Below, in pieces: positions 9,881 to 19,375 of a stretch of 64,000 bases of DNA. The stretch lies in assembly GCA_015207365.1 (NCBI GenBank), contig JADEXA010000010.1, positions 62,001 through 126,000 of the forward strand, in the 5' to 3' direction. Positions within the stretch are counted from its first letter, which is position 1. The number at the start of each line of letters is the position of its first letter. Made by a program: the position numbers and the translations under genes. The notes under the pieces were generated by a model. The model had not been told where the DNA came from. It was given only the letters and a program-made list of their open reading frames with translations, and searched no databases. The stretch comes from Vacuolonema iberomarrocanum LEGE 07170. Lineage in GTDB: Bacteria > Cyanobacteriota > Cyanobacteriia > Elainellales > Elainellaceae.

Positions 9881-10774
9881 ATGGAAATAACATCCACGCC
9901 AACTGTCCCACAGCGCACCAAACCGTTGCTGTTCTTCCTCCACATCCCCAAGACGGCGGGGACGACCCTTGGCGGCATCCTTGTACAGCACTATGGTCGC
10001 GATCGCGTTTTTGCTTGCCATCCCGATCGCTCTATTGTGGGCTATACCGCCGAAGACTTTCTGAGCTTCCCTGCCGAGAAACGCAACAACTTTCAATTGG
10101 TTCGGGGGCACTTTGGCTATGGCTTGCATGAGGACTACAAAGAACCCTTCAAATACATCACAATTTTGCGCGATCCCGTCGATCGCGCTATTTCTCATTA
10201 CTATTACGTCCTCAAGCGAACTGACCATCCCCTGCATCAAAAAGTGACGTCAGAAAACGTCAGTCTGAAGGACTATGTCACGTCTGGCATGACGGCGGAA
10301 ATGGATAATGGCCAGTTGCGGATGCTAACGGGGCCAGAGGGCTATGAAGCTCCTTTTGGAGCCTGTACCCCAGAGCTTTTGGAGATTGCCAAAGAACATC
10401 TCAGAAATGATTTTGTTGTTGTTGGCATTTCGGAACGATTTGATGAAACGTTACTGGTTTTGAAGGAAATCCTCAATATTTCCACGCCGTTTTATCTCAA
10501 TCTTAAAGTCAACAACAAGCGCCCGAAACGTGAAAAATTTTCTGACGATGTGCTCCAATCGATTCGAGAGCATAACCAGCTCGATGAGAAGATCTATCAG
10601 TATGCCAATGCTTTGATGGATGAGCTGATCGAGAAACATATTCCTTTCTTTCGGATCAAACTGGCACTTTTCCGGTTGCGGTTGCGGATCTATGGAAAAC
10701 TGTTTCAGTGGAGCCGTGCTTTGCCAAAGTCCATTCAAGAAAAACTTGATCGCCGCTTTTTCAAGGTGCTATGA
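9881..10774 (+). CDS. Sulfotransferase family 2 protein, first of tandem pair
   Basis: A 297-residue PAPS-dependent sulfotransferase of the carbohydrate type. The 5'-phosphosulfate loop is HIPKTAGTT at residues 21-29, and the 3'-phosphate site is RDPVDRAISHYY near 97-108, with the expected Arg and Ser. The likely acceptor is a sugar in exopolysaccharide or the envelope; nothing nearby identifies it. There is no signal peptide or membrane segment in the N-terminus, so a cytosolic or membrane-attached role is likely. The paralogue starts 132 bases downstream in the same direction. The pair is bracketed by repeat families A/B on the left and C on the right, which fits acquisition as a cassette. 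Confidence 0.85.
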   Translation: MEITSTPTVPQRTKPLLFFLHIPKTAGTTLGGILVQHYGRDRVFACHPDRSIVGYTAEDFLSFPAEKRNNFQLVRGHFGYGLHEDYKEPFKYITILRDPVDRAISHYYYVLKRTDHPLHQKVTSENVSLKDYVTSGMTAEMDNGQLRMLTGPEGYEAPFGACTPELLEIAKEHLRNDFVVVGISERFDETLLVLKEILNISTPFYLNLKVNNKRPKREKFSDDVLQSIREHNQLDEKIYQYANALMDELIEKHIPFFRIKLALFRLRLRIYGKLFQWSRALPKSIQEKLDRRFFKVL

Positions 10775-10906
10775 GTGCAGAATGGGCGATCGCTAACCTC
10801 TTGTCCCTCCCCTCGGCCCAGCCCAATGGGAAGCACAAGCCACAGGCTTCGAACACATTGGTTACTCCTTTTCCTATGAAATGTAGACAGACAGAACCTC
10901 AAGCCA

Positions 10907-11788
10907 ATGGTTAACCCCCCCGGAGATTTACCCAACGCCTCGACATCTCCCGTTCTGTGCTTCGTTCACATTCCCAAAACTGCTGGAACGACGCTAAATG
11001 CGATTCTTATCCGGCAGTATGGAATTAGGAATATTTTTGTTTTGAGCAGGCATCGCCCGAATCGCTTGCCCGAATCCTTTGCACAATTACGAGAACGGAA
11101 ACGCAATCGATATCGTGTGCTCAAAGGCCATTTCCCCTATGGATTTCACGAGGTACTCAATCGCCCCTATCTCTATATGACACTCTTCCGCAACCCGGTG
11201 GATCGAGTTATTTCGCACTATCACTATGTTAGCCGCTCAGAAAAGCATTATTTTCATCAAAAAATTGATGGTGAGCTCCCTGAATTGAGAACTTACATCG
11301 AAAGTGGTGTGGTCAGTGAAACTCACAATGGACAAACTCATATGATCATTGGCTCTCTACACAGGAAGCCAGATGAAGATATGACAGAACTGGCGAAACA
11401 AACCCTGAGAGAGAAGTTCGCAATTGTTGGTACAGCAGAGCGTTTTGATGAATCTCTGCTGGTGATGAGAGCAATTTTAGGTTGGAAAATTCCCTTTTAT
11501 ATCAGCTTAAATGTCACGAAGAATAAGCCAAAGCGATCGCAAATTGATTCTGATACTCTAGCCTTGATTGAAAAGTATAATCAAACCGATTTGGAATTAT
11601 ATAAACTTGCCGATCAAAGGCTAGATGAACTGTTGCAGGAGCATGTTCCATTCGCTAAAATACAGCTCTTTCTTTTTCGCCTTGGTAATCGGCTTTATTC
11701 TCAATTCTTTAAACTTAGTCGAAATTTCCCCGACCTCCTGAAAACGAGAATCGATGAAGATTTTTTCGTCAGGGTAGAGACGAAATAG
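10907..11788 (+). CDS. Sulfotransferase family 2 protein, second of tandem pair
   Basis: A 293-residue paralogue of the upstream gene. The 5'-phosphosulfate loop HIPKTAGTT falls at the same residue numbers (21-29), and the 3'-phosphate motif is RNPVDRVISHYHY. The order of conserved blocks is the same throughout, including the EKYNQTDLELYK-type helix near the C-terminus. The two proteins differ at many positions and the second has a higher AT content, so the duplication is not recent or the two came from different sources. The start ATG at 10907 is the first that keeps the whole PAPS loop; it has no strong ribosome site. Confidence 0.85.
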   Translation: MVNPPGDLPNASTSPVLCFVHIPKTAGTTLNAILIRQYGIRNIFVLSRHRPNRLPESFAQLRERKRNRYRVLKGHFPYGFHEVLNRPYLYMTLFRNPVDRVISHYHYVSRSEKHYFHQKIDGELPELRTYIESGVVSETHNGQTHMIIGSLHRKPDEDMTELAKQTLREKFAIVGTAERFDESLLVMRAILGWKIPFYISLNVTKNKPKRSQIDSDTLALIEKYNQTDLELYKLADQRLDELLQEHVPFAKIQLFLFRLGNRLYSQFFKLSRNFPDLLKTRIDEDFFVRVETK

Positions 11789-11951
11789 TTGATGCAAGTC
11801 AAGAGAAATGAAGCTTGTAATCAGACATATCCACATCGAATTGTCTGAAGAGATAATTTTTTCGTAAGGCGATCGCGCTTCCAAGCATCAAGTCTTGCGG
11901 CTTCGCGACTTTAGGCTTTCAAGTGTAGGGGGATTTCTTTTGCATTTTTTC

Positions 11952-12062
11952 TAAATGCAGGACAAAAAATCGAACCTCAGCTAAAACCCTTGATTTTGTG
12001 TAGCGCGGGCACCACCCGCGCTACACAAAATCAAGGGTTTTTTGGGTTTTGTCCTGTACTCA
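11952..12062. repeat. Hairpin repeat, family C copy 1
   Basis: A 111-base unit with an inner palindrome around TGTAGCGCGGGC and a right end reading TTTTGTCCTGTACTCA. The copy at 47211-47321 is the same length and has perfect ends. Where this copy has CTTGATTTTG on one arm and CAAAATCAAG on the other, the second copy has A/T at that position on both arms. The left end here is degraded. It ends 57 bases before prfC. Confidence 0.85.
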
Positions 12063-12118
12063 GGCATTTTTTATAATGTAGTTTGGTTAAATGACTTGTA
12101 TTGGATCTCCTGTCTTCT

Positions 12119-13759
12119 ATGGCAACAGAACTGACCCCTGATTTTCAGCAGGAATTGGTTGAAGCCGTCGATCATCGACGTAACTTTGCCATCATTTCCC
12201 ACCCAGATGCTGGAAAAACCACCCTCACCGAGAAGCTGTTGCTCTATGGAGGTGCCATCCATCAAGCAGGGGCCGTGAAAGCGCGTCGTGCCCAGCGCCA
12301 TGCCACATCCGACTGGATGGAGATGGAGCAGCAACGGGGGATTTCGATTACCTCGACGGTGTTGCAGTTTGAGTATGACGACTACAACATCAACCTACTG
12401 GACACGCCGGGACACCAAGATTTTAGTGAAGATACCTATCGCACCCTAGCAGCAGCAGATAATGCGGTGATGCTGGAGGATGCCGCTAAAGGGCTGGAGC
12501 CGCAGACCCGCAAGCTGTTTGAGGTCTGCCGGATGCGAGGGATTCCCATCTTCACCTTCTTCAACAAGCTCGATCGCCCTGGGCGGGATCCCTTTGAACT
12601 CATGGATGAGATTGAGCAGGAATTGGGATTGGCGACCTATGCCGTAAATTGGCCCATTGGGATGGGCGATCGCTTCAAAGGTGTGTTCGATCGCCGCAGC
12701 CGCAAGATTCATCTGTTTGAGCGTACCGCCCACGGTACCCGCGAAGCCGCCGCTACCGTGATTGACCTAGGCGATCCCCGGATCGAAGATTTGCTGGAGC
12801 AGGATTTGTATTACCAGTTCAAAGAGGAGCTGGAGCTGTTGGAGGAAGTGGCAACAGAGTTCGACTTGGAGCAGGTGCACCAGGGTAAGCTCACGCCCAT
12901 TTTCTGGGGCAGCGCTATGACCAACTTTGGGGTGGAACTCTTCCTGGAATCATTTCTAGACTATGCCCTGAAGCCATCCTCACGCCGCAGCACGGCAGGT
13001 GAGGTGGAGCCGACGAATCCCGAATTCTCGGGGTTTGTGTTCAAGCTACAGGCCAACATGGATCCGAAACATCGCGATCGCATCGCCTTCATTCGCGTCT
13101 GTTCGGGTAAGTTTGAGAAAGATATGGCTGTGAAGCATGCCCGAACCGGGAAAACGGTGCGGTTGTCTCACCCGCAAAAGCTATTCGGCCAGGGGCGGGG
13201 CTCCCTAGATGAGGCTTATCCGGGGGATGTCATTGGTCTGAACAATCCGGGAGTGTTTGCGATCGGCGACACCATTTACCTGGGACAAAAGCTTGAGTTT
13301 GAGGGCATTCCGTCCTTTTCCCCAGAGCTATTTGCCTATCTTCGTAACCCCAACCCATCCAAATTCAAGCAGTTCCAGAAAGGCGTCAACGAGCTGCGGG
13401 AAGAGGGTGCCGTGCAAATCATGTATTCCACGGATGAGGCGAAGCGGGAGCCAATCCTGGCTGCGGTAGGGCAGTTGCAGTTTGAGGTGGTTCAGTTTCG
13501 CCTGAAGAATGAGTATGGCGTCGAGACGTTGCTCGATCCGTTGGGGTTCAGTGTCGCTCGTTGGGTGGGTGGCGGTTGGGATGCACTCAACAAAGTCGGG
13601 CGATTGTTCAACACGGCCACGGTGAAAGACAGTTGGGGACGTCCGGTTTTGCTGTTCAAGAACAACTGGAACTGTGCTCAGGTGGAAGGAGAACACCCGG
13701 CGTTGGATTTGCGCCAGGTTGCCCCGGTTGTGTCTGGGCAGGAACCCCTGGAAGTTTAG
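12119..13759 (+). CDS. prfC: Peptide chain release factor 3
   Basis: A translational GTPase that recycles RF1/RF2 from the ribosome after peptide release. Motifs: G1 SHPDAGKTT near residue 30, switch I region with RGISI, G3 DTPGHQDF near 92, and G4 NKLD near 145. Domains II and III follow, with the RF3-specific [10 protein letters not shown] region. The ATG at 12119 gives 546 residues starting [10 protein letters not shown]; a TTG at 12101 is also in frame. The 3' end overlaps the end of the convergent gene at 13656-14195 by about 100 bases. Confidence 0.95.
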   Translation: MATELTPDFQQELVEAVDHRRNFAIISHPDAGKTTLTEKLLLYGGAIHQAGAVKARRAQRHATSDWMEMEQQRGISITSTVLQFEYDDYNINLLDTPGHQDFSEDTYRTLAAADNAVMLEDAAKGLEPQTRKLFEVCRMRGIPIFTFFNKLDRPGRDPFELMDEIEQELGLATYAVNWPIGMGDRFKGVFDRRSRKIHLFERTAHGTREAAATVIDLGDPRIEDLLEQDLYYQFKEELELLEEVATEFDLEQVHQGKLTPIFWGSAMTNFGVELFLESFLDYALKPSSRRSTAGEVEPTNPEFSGFVFKLQANMDPKHRDRIAFIRVCSGKFEKDMAVKHARTGKTVRLSHPQKLFGQGRGSLDEAYPGDVIGLNNPGVFAIGDTIYLGQKLEFEGIPSFSPELFAYLRNPNPSKFKQFQKGVNELREEGAVQIMYSTDEAKREPILAAVGQLQFEVVQFRLKNEYGVETLLDPLGFSVARWVGGGWDALNKVGRLFNTATVKDSWGRPVLLFKNNWNCAQVEGEHPALDLRQVAPVVSGQEPLEV

Positions 13760-14195
13760 GGACGTTCCGCAGTCGCTTGGCAAGGGACTGGTTCTGCGGT
13801 TTGTCTTGCACTAGGGTTTTGACCTCAGCAAGGATGGCATCCTGTTCCTCGCGCAAGGTTTCGAGGCGCGTGAGGAGTTCCTGCAGGCGATCGCCCGTTT
13901 CATTCCGCTGGCTCTTGCGCCACCAAACAAAACTTCGGATACCCAACCAGCTCAGCAGCCGGAAGGGGAGTTTCAAGACGAGAATCCATAAGCTTTCGCT
14001 GGTACGGCTGATAGCGCGCAGGGCTCCCGACACTAGGAAAATGATGAGGAGAACGACACCCAGTAGAACGAGGGGATGATGAACTAAGAAATTGACCCAC
14101 CAGTGCGATGCCAACCACTGATCGATGGCCGACTGAATAGGCTCGACCGTGCGATAGACAATACCTTGGTTCATCCGTTGCACAAAGCCATTCAT
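13656..14195 (-). CDS. Conserved membrane protein of unknown function
   Basis: A 179-residue protein that I cannot assign to a named family. Residues about 36-62 form a clear membrane segment, followed by a second amphipathic or hydrophobic stretch near 68-85. A charged helix of residues 98-125 ([20 protein letters not shown]) has coiled-coil character. The tail from about 145 is Pro/Gln-rich and is read from the antisense of the prfC 3' end. That tail is probably unstructured and may be a late extension by read-through of a lost stop. A second in-frame ATG seven codons in is equally plausible as a start. The two convergent genes share no terminator that I can see. Confidence 0.6.
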   Translation of the reverse strand: MNGFVQRMNQGIVYRTVEPIQSAIDQWLASHWWVNFLVHHPLVLLGVVLLIIFLVSGALRAISRTSESLWILVLKLPFRLLSWLGIRSFVWWRKSQRNETGDRLQELLTRLETLREEQDAILAEVKTLVQDKPQNQSLAKRLRNVPKLPGVPAQTQPGQPGANPTPGVLLPPEHSSSCS

Positions 14196-14265
14196 CGCCT
14201 AATTCTCCGGTATTATTCCATCACCTTGTTATACCCATTCTAGGCAAACCAAAACCAGATCAGAT

Positions 14266-14296
14266 TTTGAATGCCTCGCGCTGCAAGGCATTCAAA
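14266..14296. repeat. Hairpin repeat, family F copy 2
   Basis: The stem TTTGAATGCCT pairs with AGGCATTCAAA. Compared with copy 1 (TTTGAAAGCCC), the arms differ at matching positions so that pairing is kept. A left flank ACCAGATCA is shared with copies 1 and 3. Confidence 0.65.
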
Positions 14297-14370
14297 GAAG
14301 ACTTTGCAGTGGGTTTTTTAACGCATGGGTTGTTCCTGCGTTATCCCAAATTCAGGGGGGCAGAATCCAA

Positions 14371-14427
14371 GTATGAATTTGTTCTGAGAAGGTGCGTACC
14401 GCGCACCTTCTCAGAACAAATTCATAC
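14371..14427. repeat. Hairpin repeat, family G copy 1
   Basis: A 57-base palindrome with a 26-base left arm and a 5-base loop, flanked by GCAGAATCCA on the left and CAATCAGCAA on the right. Copy 2 (16441-16497) has exactly the same length and the same flanks, but different arms that still pair. It lies just beyond the stop of the gene at 14455-14982. Confidence 0.85.
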
Positions 14428-14454
14428 CCTCAATCAGCAATGTCCAAATTCACA

Positions 14455-14982
14455 TTAGGATGGCAGTGCGGCTTGGGAAACATCGCTGATCACTTGCCGT
14501 TGCTCTGCATCGTAGCCCCAGCGTTCTAGAAAACTGCGATAGGTGCCCTGCCCAGTGGCGGCACTTTCGTTCAGTTGTTGCAGCTTTTCGGCAATCTGAG
14601 GAATCTCTAATTGCTGAATTAAATAGGTTGTGCGCGATCGCACTCGGTCAGATCCCTGAGCCATGGGCTCATCGTCGTTGCGGCGATGGGCGATCGCCAT
14701 GGCGGAAGACATGGCCAGATTTTTCACCAGCAGCTCTGCCACGATTTCTGGGGAGGTTGTCAAGGCTTGAACCACGGCAGGGGATGGTTGATCCGCTAGA
14801 GGGCGCTCGTCGGTGAGGTAGGTGACGAAGAAGCCCCGCGCTCCATTCTCGGTTTGTACCAACTGTGTCAGGGTTTGCTCCAGGTCGCTGCCGGATAGTG
14901 CCCCCTGCACCATCTGTTCCATGATGGTCTGGGTGTGGGCGATCGCCTCTTCAAATGTCACGGTTTCTGAAATTTCCATCAC
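14455..14982 (-). CDS. Conserved hypothetical cyanobacterial protein
   Basis: A 175-residue soluble, acidic, mainly helical protein that I do not recognise. There is no signal peptide, membrane segment or metal motif. The sequence looks genuinely coding: balanced composition, cyanobacterial codon use and HIP1 sites inside. The middle contains PEIVAELLVKNLAMSSAMAIAHRRNDD, a stretch seen in proteins of unknown function restricted to cyanobacteria as far as I recall. Start MMEIS at 14982 or the next codon. It stands alone between convergent repeats and the ruvB promoter region. Confidence 0.65.
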   Translation of the reverse strand: MMEISETVTFEEAIAHTQTIMEQMVQGALSGSDLEQTLTQLVQTENGARGFFVTYLTDERPLADQPSPAVVQALTTSPEIVAELLVKNLAMSSAMAIAHRRNDDEPMAQGSDRVRSRTTYLIQQLEIPQIAEKLQQLNESAATGQGTYRSFLERWGYDAEQRQVISDVSQAALPS

Positions 14983-15243
14983 AAGCCAACCCTCAACAAC
15001 CTGAATTCACAACATGTTTATGGTGACCAACTGCAGCACCTCTACCAAACCTAGCATCCTCTCGGTTGGAGCTAGCAGAATGATGGGGATTTTGACCGAT
15101 GACCGATTTGGGGAGCCCTTTGGCAACGCACCCAATGCGCAACCGTGCGGTTTTCACAATAGTGCATTAGTATTCTATTAGCTTGCGACTTGTGCAACGC
15201 TATCCACAAGTGTGAAGCGCTGGCAATTTTCTGAGTATGCGGC

Positions 15244-16383
15244 ATGGCGATTATTTCATCACGAAAAGCTGACCCAAATCCGGATCCTCAAAACGCCAAT
15301 GTTGCGGCGAAGAAGACTCCCGCTGCTAAAAAATCCGCTGCTCAATCCGCCGCAAAATCGCCAGAAGACTTGCTGCAACCTGAGCGACAAGTCGAGGATA
15401 CAGGCAAGCCCGAAGAAAGCTTGCGCCCCCAACGGCTGAAAGAATACATCGGGCAGAAAGACTTGAAAGAGGTGCTGGCGATCGCCATCCAAGCCGCGCA
15501 AGCCCGCAACGAACCGCTGGATCACCTGCTCCTTTATGGGCCACCGGGTCTCGGAAAAACGACGATGGCGCTGATTCTAGCGGCAGAAATGCAGGTGGAC
15601 TGCAAAATTACCACCGCCCCCGCCCTGGAGCGTCCCCGTGACATTGTGGGTTTGCTGGTGAATCTGAAACCCGGCGATTTGCTGTTTATCGACGAGATTC
15701 ATCGGCTGTCGCGGATGACCGAAGAAATTCTCTATCCGGCGATGGAAGATGCCCGCATCGACATCACCATTGGCAAAGGCCAGAGCGCCCGCACCCGCAG
15801 CCTGCCATTGCAAAACTTTACCCTGGTGGGCGCAACAACCCGTGTGGGGGCGCTGACCTCGCCGCTGCGCGATCGCTTTGGGCTGGTGCAGCGGCTCCGG
15901 TTCTACGAAATCGATGAACTCACCGAAATCATCCTGCGCGCCGCCAAGATTCTCAATACCCCCATCCAATCCGATGGGGCCGCCGAGATTGCCCGTCGCG
16001 CTCGGGGTACGCCCCGAATTGCCAACCGCTTACTGCGGCGGGTGCGGGATTATGTGCAAGTGAAACGGTCGGGAGAGGCAATCGATGAGGCGATCGCCGC
16101 CGAAGCCCTGGAACTCTTCAACGTCGATCCCTGTGGTTTGGACTGGACAGACCGCCGGATGCTCAGCGTCATTATCGAAAACTACGGGGGTGGCCCCGTT
16201 GGACTGGATACCATCGCCGCCGCCACGGGCGAAGACAACCAAACCATCGAAGAGGTTTATGAACCCTACCTGCTACAGATTGGTTATCTCAACCGCACCC
16301 CACGGGGGCGAGTGGCCACTCCGGCGGCATGGAAGCACCTCGGCTTCGAGCCACCCGAAAGTCAGCTCTCTTTGCTGCGTTGA
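15244..16383 (+). CDS. ruvB: Holliday junction branch migration ATPase RuvB
   Basis: The AAA+ motor of the RuvAB complex that drives branch migration of Holliday junctions. Walker [10 protein letters not shown] is near residue 100, Walker [11 protein letters not shown] near 143-152, sensor I GATTR near 200, and the arginine-finger region is SPLRDRFG. The C-terminal winged helix ends with [13 protein letters not shown]. The first 60 residues are a low-complexity Ala/Lys/Pro extension absent from the E. coli protein; cyanobacterial RuvB proteins often carry such an extension. The first ATG (15244) is used, though a shorter form starting nearer the conserved [12 protein letters not shown] cannot be excluded. 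No ruvA or ruvC is in the window. Confidence 0.95.
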   Translation: MAIISSRKADPNPDPQNANVAAKKTPAAKKSAAQSAAKSPEDLLQPERQVEDTGKPEESLRPQRLKEYIGQKDLKEVLAIAIQAAQARNEPLDHLLLYGPPGLGKTTMALILAAEMQVDCKITTAPALERPRDIVGLLVNLKPGDLLFIDEIHRLSRMTEEILYPAMEDARIDITIGKGQSARTRSLPLQNFTLVGATTRVGALTSPLRDRFGLVQRLRFYEIDELTEIILRAAKILNTPIQSDGAAEIARRARGTPRIANRLLRRVRDYVQVKRSGEAIDEAIAAEALELFNVDPCGLDWTDRRMLSVIIENYGGGPVGLDTIAAATGEDNQTIEEVYEPYLLQIGYLNRTPRGRVATPAAWKHLGFEPPESQLSLLR

Positions 16384-16392
16384 ATGCTTCCT

Positions 16393-16571
16393 ATATCAAA
16401 TCCAGTTGAAGAACCCAAATATCGGGCATTGCAGAATCCAGGGATGATTTTTTGAGAAGGAGTGCGTATTACGCGCTCCTTCTCAAAAAATCATCCCCCC
16501 AATCAGCAACCCCAACTATCGCTTGCGCTCGCTGCTTTGCAGCGGGCGCAAACGATAGTTGGGTTTTGATA
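16393..16571. repeat. Composite repeat: family G copy 2 inside family B copy 2
   Basis: The unit begins ATATCAAATCC and ends TTTGATA, the ends of family B. After the first part of the B left arm the sequence changes to GCAGAATCCA, a family G flank. A complete 57-base G palindrome follows (16441-16497), then CAATCAGCAA, and then a B-type palindrome (16511-16563) around CGCTGCTTTGCAGCG. This is best read as one repeat lodged in another. It fills the gap between ruvB and the convergent DUF3611 gene. Confidence 0.75.
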
Positions 16572-16587
16572 GTCATCACCACAACGA

Positions 16588-17208
16588 CTATTGGCGGCTC
16601 ATGGCGCGGAGGAGCCAAAGAGAAGAGGCGATCGCAATGAAATGCGCGAGCAACACCAGAAATACGCCCTGCACCGCAAAAATATCAGAGCCTTTAATCA
16701 CCTGATCGGGCAATCCACCAAAAACGGAGACAGCACTGACCTGAAATGACTTACCCACCAGCGTGCCCACCACTGCAAAGCCACCCAAGATTGTGAACAT
16801 CATCCCCGCCATGCTGATCATCAAGCCCATGCGGAGTTTACTAAAGGCATCGGTGCGCTTGGGGCGGCGTCCAGAGTCGGATTTTTGTAGCTGCTTCGAT
16901 AGGCGAATGTAGGAGTAGGCCCAGTAGATGCCAGCATAAAGGATGACCAAGCCAGCGCCTGTGAGAAATAGACCGAATCCTGTGCCAGGGTTGTTCTGGG
17001 TTGCGGTAGAAACGTTGGGAACGTTGGGTAGATTTGTGGTGACGGTGGAGCGGTTGTTGAGGAACAGGCTGGTAAACAGCAGCACCATCGTCGACACCAC
17101 GCCGAGGACAACTTGCGACCAGAAGCTAATTTGCCCGACTCGCCGGAATGAGTTGGCGACTCGGCGCACGGCAGGGGGAACAGCGTAAGAGTCCAGTTGG
17201 CTCGACAT
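16588..17208 (-). CDS. DUF3611 family membrane protein (Tic21/PIC1-like)
   Basis: A 206-residue inner-envelope type protein with four hydrophobic segments (about residues 30-50, 78-98, 130-155 and 180-200). The N-terminal SYAVPPAVRRVANSFRRVGQISFWSQ block is characteristic of the DUF3611 family. Plant plastid members of this family are Tic21/PIC1, linked to protein import or iron uptake; the bacterial role is not settled. A permease role is therefore an inference from family membership only. It is on the same strand as the CPBP protease gene upstream (75 bases between them) and may be co-transcribed with it. Confidence 0.8.
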   Translation of the reverse strand: MSSQLDSYAVPPAVRRVANSFRRVGQISFWSQVVLGVVSTMVLLFTSLFLNNRSTVTTNLPNVPNVSTATQNNPGTGFGLFLTGAGLVILYAGIYWAYSYIRLSKQLQKSDSGRRPKRTDAFSKLRMGLMISMAGMMFTILGGFAVVGTLVGKSFQVSAVSVFGGLPDQVIKGSDIFAVQGVFLVLLAHFIAIASSLWLLRAMSRQ

Positions 17209-17283
17209 GGCTCAAAAAAAGTGAGAGTAAAAGGCTGTTGCTGAAGCGGAAGAATTGAAAAACGGATGAACTCCGGTGTTGAT

Positions 17284-18150
17284 TTATTCTAAACCTGTCC
17301 GCTGCTGTTTGTCTTTGGTTGAAGGTTTGGGATAGTGGCGGATGCTTTGCCACAAGGTCACTAGCGCAACAATGCCGATCGCCCCGGCCAGGGGGTTGTT
17401 GTTGATGCCGGTGATCCAGGGAGAGATGCGATCGCCATAGACGACCCAATCCCCCACATCCACCAAGTAGTAGCCCCACACCAGCCCGCTGTGTAACCCA
17501 ATAGCCAGCCCCAATTGGTACGTGCGTTGCTTGGCACAGGCCAGCACCATCCCCAATAACAGCAATCCCAAAAACTGCGGCAGCGTTTGTAAAATGACAT
17601 CCAGCGGCTTGAGGAAATGCAGCACGGCAAACACCGCCGCACTGCCCCACAGCGCACGATTGGGGGACAAATCCCGCGCCATCTCATCGAGTAGCCAACC
17701 CCGAAACAGCAACTCCTCTGCCACCCCAACAGCGATACCGAGCAGTGCCCCTTGTCCAACCAGCGCCTGGATTTCAGCGGCATCGATCTGCCACTGTAGC
17801 CAACCCAACACCCCTTGCACGCTAAACAGCAGCGCCACGATCGCCAGCCCCAGGCCAAGTCCGATCAGCAAATCGCGTCCATTGGCCCGATTCCACCCCA
17901 TGCCGTAGTGTCGTAGCACGGCTGGAATGCCATGCACAGAGCGCCCCCAAACCTGCAAGTACAGCAAAAATATAATGTAGAAGCTCACCATGACGCCAAT
18001 GGTTGCCCCGGTTGGGTTGGCAATGACCAGCGGCACAATCAACGAAAGCAGCAATAGAATCAGAAGTAAAAGCCCCAGAAATGCCAGGATGCGTCCCCAG
18101 AGGGGCGCAGCAGACAAACGAGCAAGAGCATGAATGCGTGGCAACATCAA
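17284..18150 (-). CDS. CPBP-family intramembrane metalloprotease (CAAX protease-like)
   Basis: A 288-residue polytopic protein. The family's catalytic motifs are all present: EELLFRG (Glu145, Glu146, Arg150), FAVLHFL with His178, and GLHSGLVW with His220. These belong to the Abi/CAAX-prenyl endopeptidase fold, which uses glutamates and histidines within the membrane. Substrates are unknown for cyanobacterial members. Membrane segments flank each motif, and a strongly hydrophobic N-terminal segment lies at about residues 20-45. The upstream region toward 18289 carries the divergent start region of the next gene. Confidence 0.85.
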   Translation of the reverse strand: MMLPRIHALARLSAAPLWGRILAFLGLLLLILLLLSLIVPLVIANPTGATIGVMVSFYIIFLLYLQVWGRSVHGIPAVLRHYGMGWNRANGRDLLIGLGLGLAIVALLFSVQGVLGWLQWQIDAAEIQALVGQGALLGIAVGVAEELLFRGWLLDEMARDLSPNRALWGSAAVFAVLHFLKPLDVILQTLPQFLGLLLLGMVLACAKQRTYQLGLAIGLHSGLVWGYYLVDVGDWVVYGDRISPWITGINNNPLAGAIGIVALVTLWQSIRHYPKPSTKDKQQRTGLE

Positions 18151-18414
18151 CTGACTAGATGACCTTCAAGATGAATCGTACACCGTAGACTGGGAGGGTG
18201 ACCCTGCGAGCAGTCAACCGCTGGGTCGTGATTGATGGCTCCCCTCTCTGTTGGGCATTTATGAGACAGACATCCGCCGCGCAAACTGTTGTTTTTGAGC
18301 CTAACGAGTAATGATGCATTTGTCCTATTGTGGGACGGTCACGTTAATCGGCATGATTGGGCTGTTGTTGCCCGATCTTTCAATCTCTACGGTGTCTTTC
18401 CAGGAGCCTTTTTC

Positions 18415-19266
18415 ATGGATTCTCAGCCTTTGCTCATTTCCATCATTGCCGATTATGGAACGGCTGATCCCTCCTTTGCCGAAGTCTCCCAGCGGCTCCT
18501 CATGATGCTCCCCCATGCGCGTATCCAATGTCTCTCGGTACCGGCCTTTAGCACCCTCGCGACCGGATTCTGGGTGGCCCAACTGGGTCTCAATCCGGGG
18601 CCGCAAAATCATCTGATCTACCACAATTGTGCTCCCCGCAAAGATGATCCCGAAGCTCGCCAGGACAATGAAGGAGAAGGACTGTCCTATGCCAAACTGC
18701 CGAATGGTGTGACGATTGTTGGGGTCAATGCAGGCTACACCCTTTCCTTCATCAAAGATCACGCGACGGCGCTACATACCCTCAACATTGCGCGAGGGGG
18801 CTCTCAGTTTCGATCGCGCGATCTGTTCCCAGAAGCGGTAGCGGCGATCGCCCAAGACAACCTCGACCTGCTAGGGCATGCCCTCAATCCTGCCGACCTC
18901 CCCGATGTTCCCGAAGAGCGGGTTGTCTGGATCGATGGTTACGGCAACCTCAAGACCACGATTCCTGTCCATGCCGTTGAGTTTGAGCCCGAGAGTAAGG
19001 TGGTGGCCAAAATCGGCGATCGCGTCAGCGGTGCCGTCTATTCTGACGGTAGCTTCAAAGTTCCTGAAGGCAATCTGGCCTTTTCTCCTGGCAGTTCGGG
19101 GTGGCCCAGCCCTGACGGAACTCCGATTCGTTGGATGGAGCTGTTCTTTCGGGGCGGCAGTGCTTGGGAACGCCTGGGCAACCCAGAGATTGGAGACAAG
19201 CTGATTTTGAAGTCGGGAAAGAAGGAAAGTAGCTCTGGCGGAACCGAGGAAAAGTCAGACCCTTAG
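18415..19266 (+). CDS. SAM hydroxide adenosyltransferase family protein (DUF62)
   Basis: A 283-residue protein of the S-adenosylmethionine hydroxide adenosyltransferase family (also called DUF62), which splits SAM with hydroxide to adenosine and methionine and includes the related halogenases. The N-terminal IIADYGTADPSFAEV carries the conserved Asp that holds the ribose. The C-terminal barrel has the hallmark VVWIDGYGNLKTTI. The ATG at 18415 is chosen because AGGAG stands just upstream and the conserved fold begins there. The open frame continues back to 18289 with an unrelated extension. It is followed by the ABC ATPase gene after a gap of about 110 bases. Confidence 0.85.
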   Translation: MDSQPLLISIIADYGTADPSFAEVSQRLLMMLPHARIQCLSVPAFSTLATGFWVAQLGLNPGPQNHLIYHNCAPRKDDPEARQDNEGEGLSYAKLPNGVTIVGVNAGYTLSFIKDHATALHTLNIARGGSQFRSRDLFPEAVAAIAQDNLDLLGHALNPADLPDVPEERVVWIDGYGNLKTTIPVHAVEFEPESKVVAKIGDRVSGAVYSDGSFKVPEGNLAFSPGSSGWPSPDGTPIRWMELFFRGGSAWERLGNPEIGDKLILKSGKKESSSGGTEEKSDP

Positions 19267-19375
19267 ACCAAGACGGACAGAGAGGGAAAGACGTGATGGG
19301 CTGCTCTGAGTCTATCCGGTTGTCCCGATCGCCCACGGATTGCCCCAACTACACACCACGCCTCTACTATTTCAT

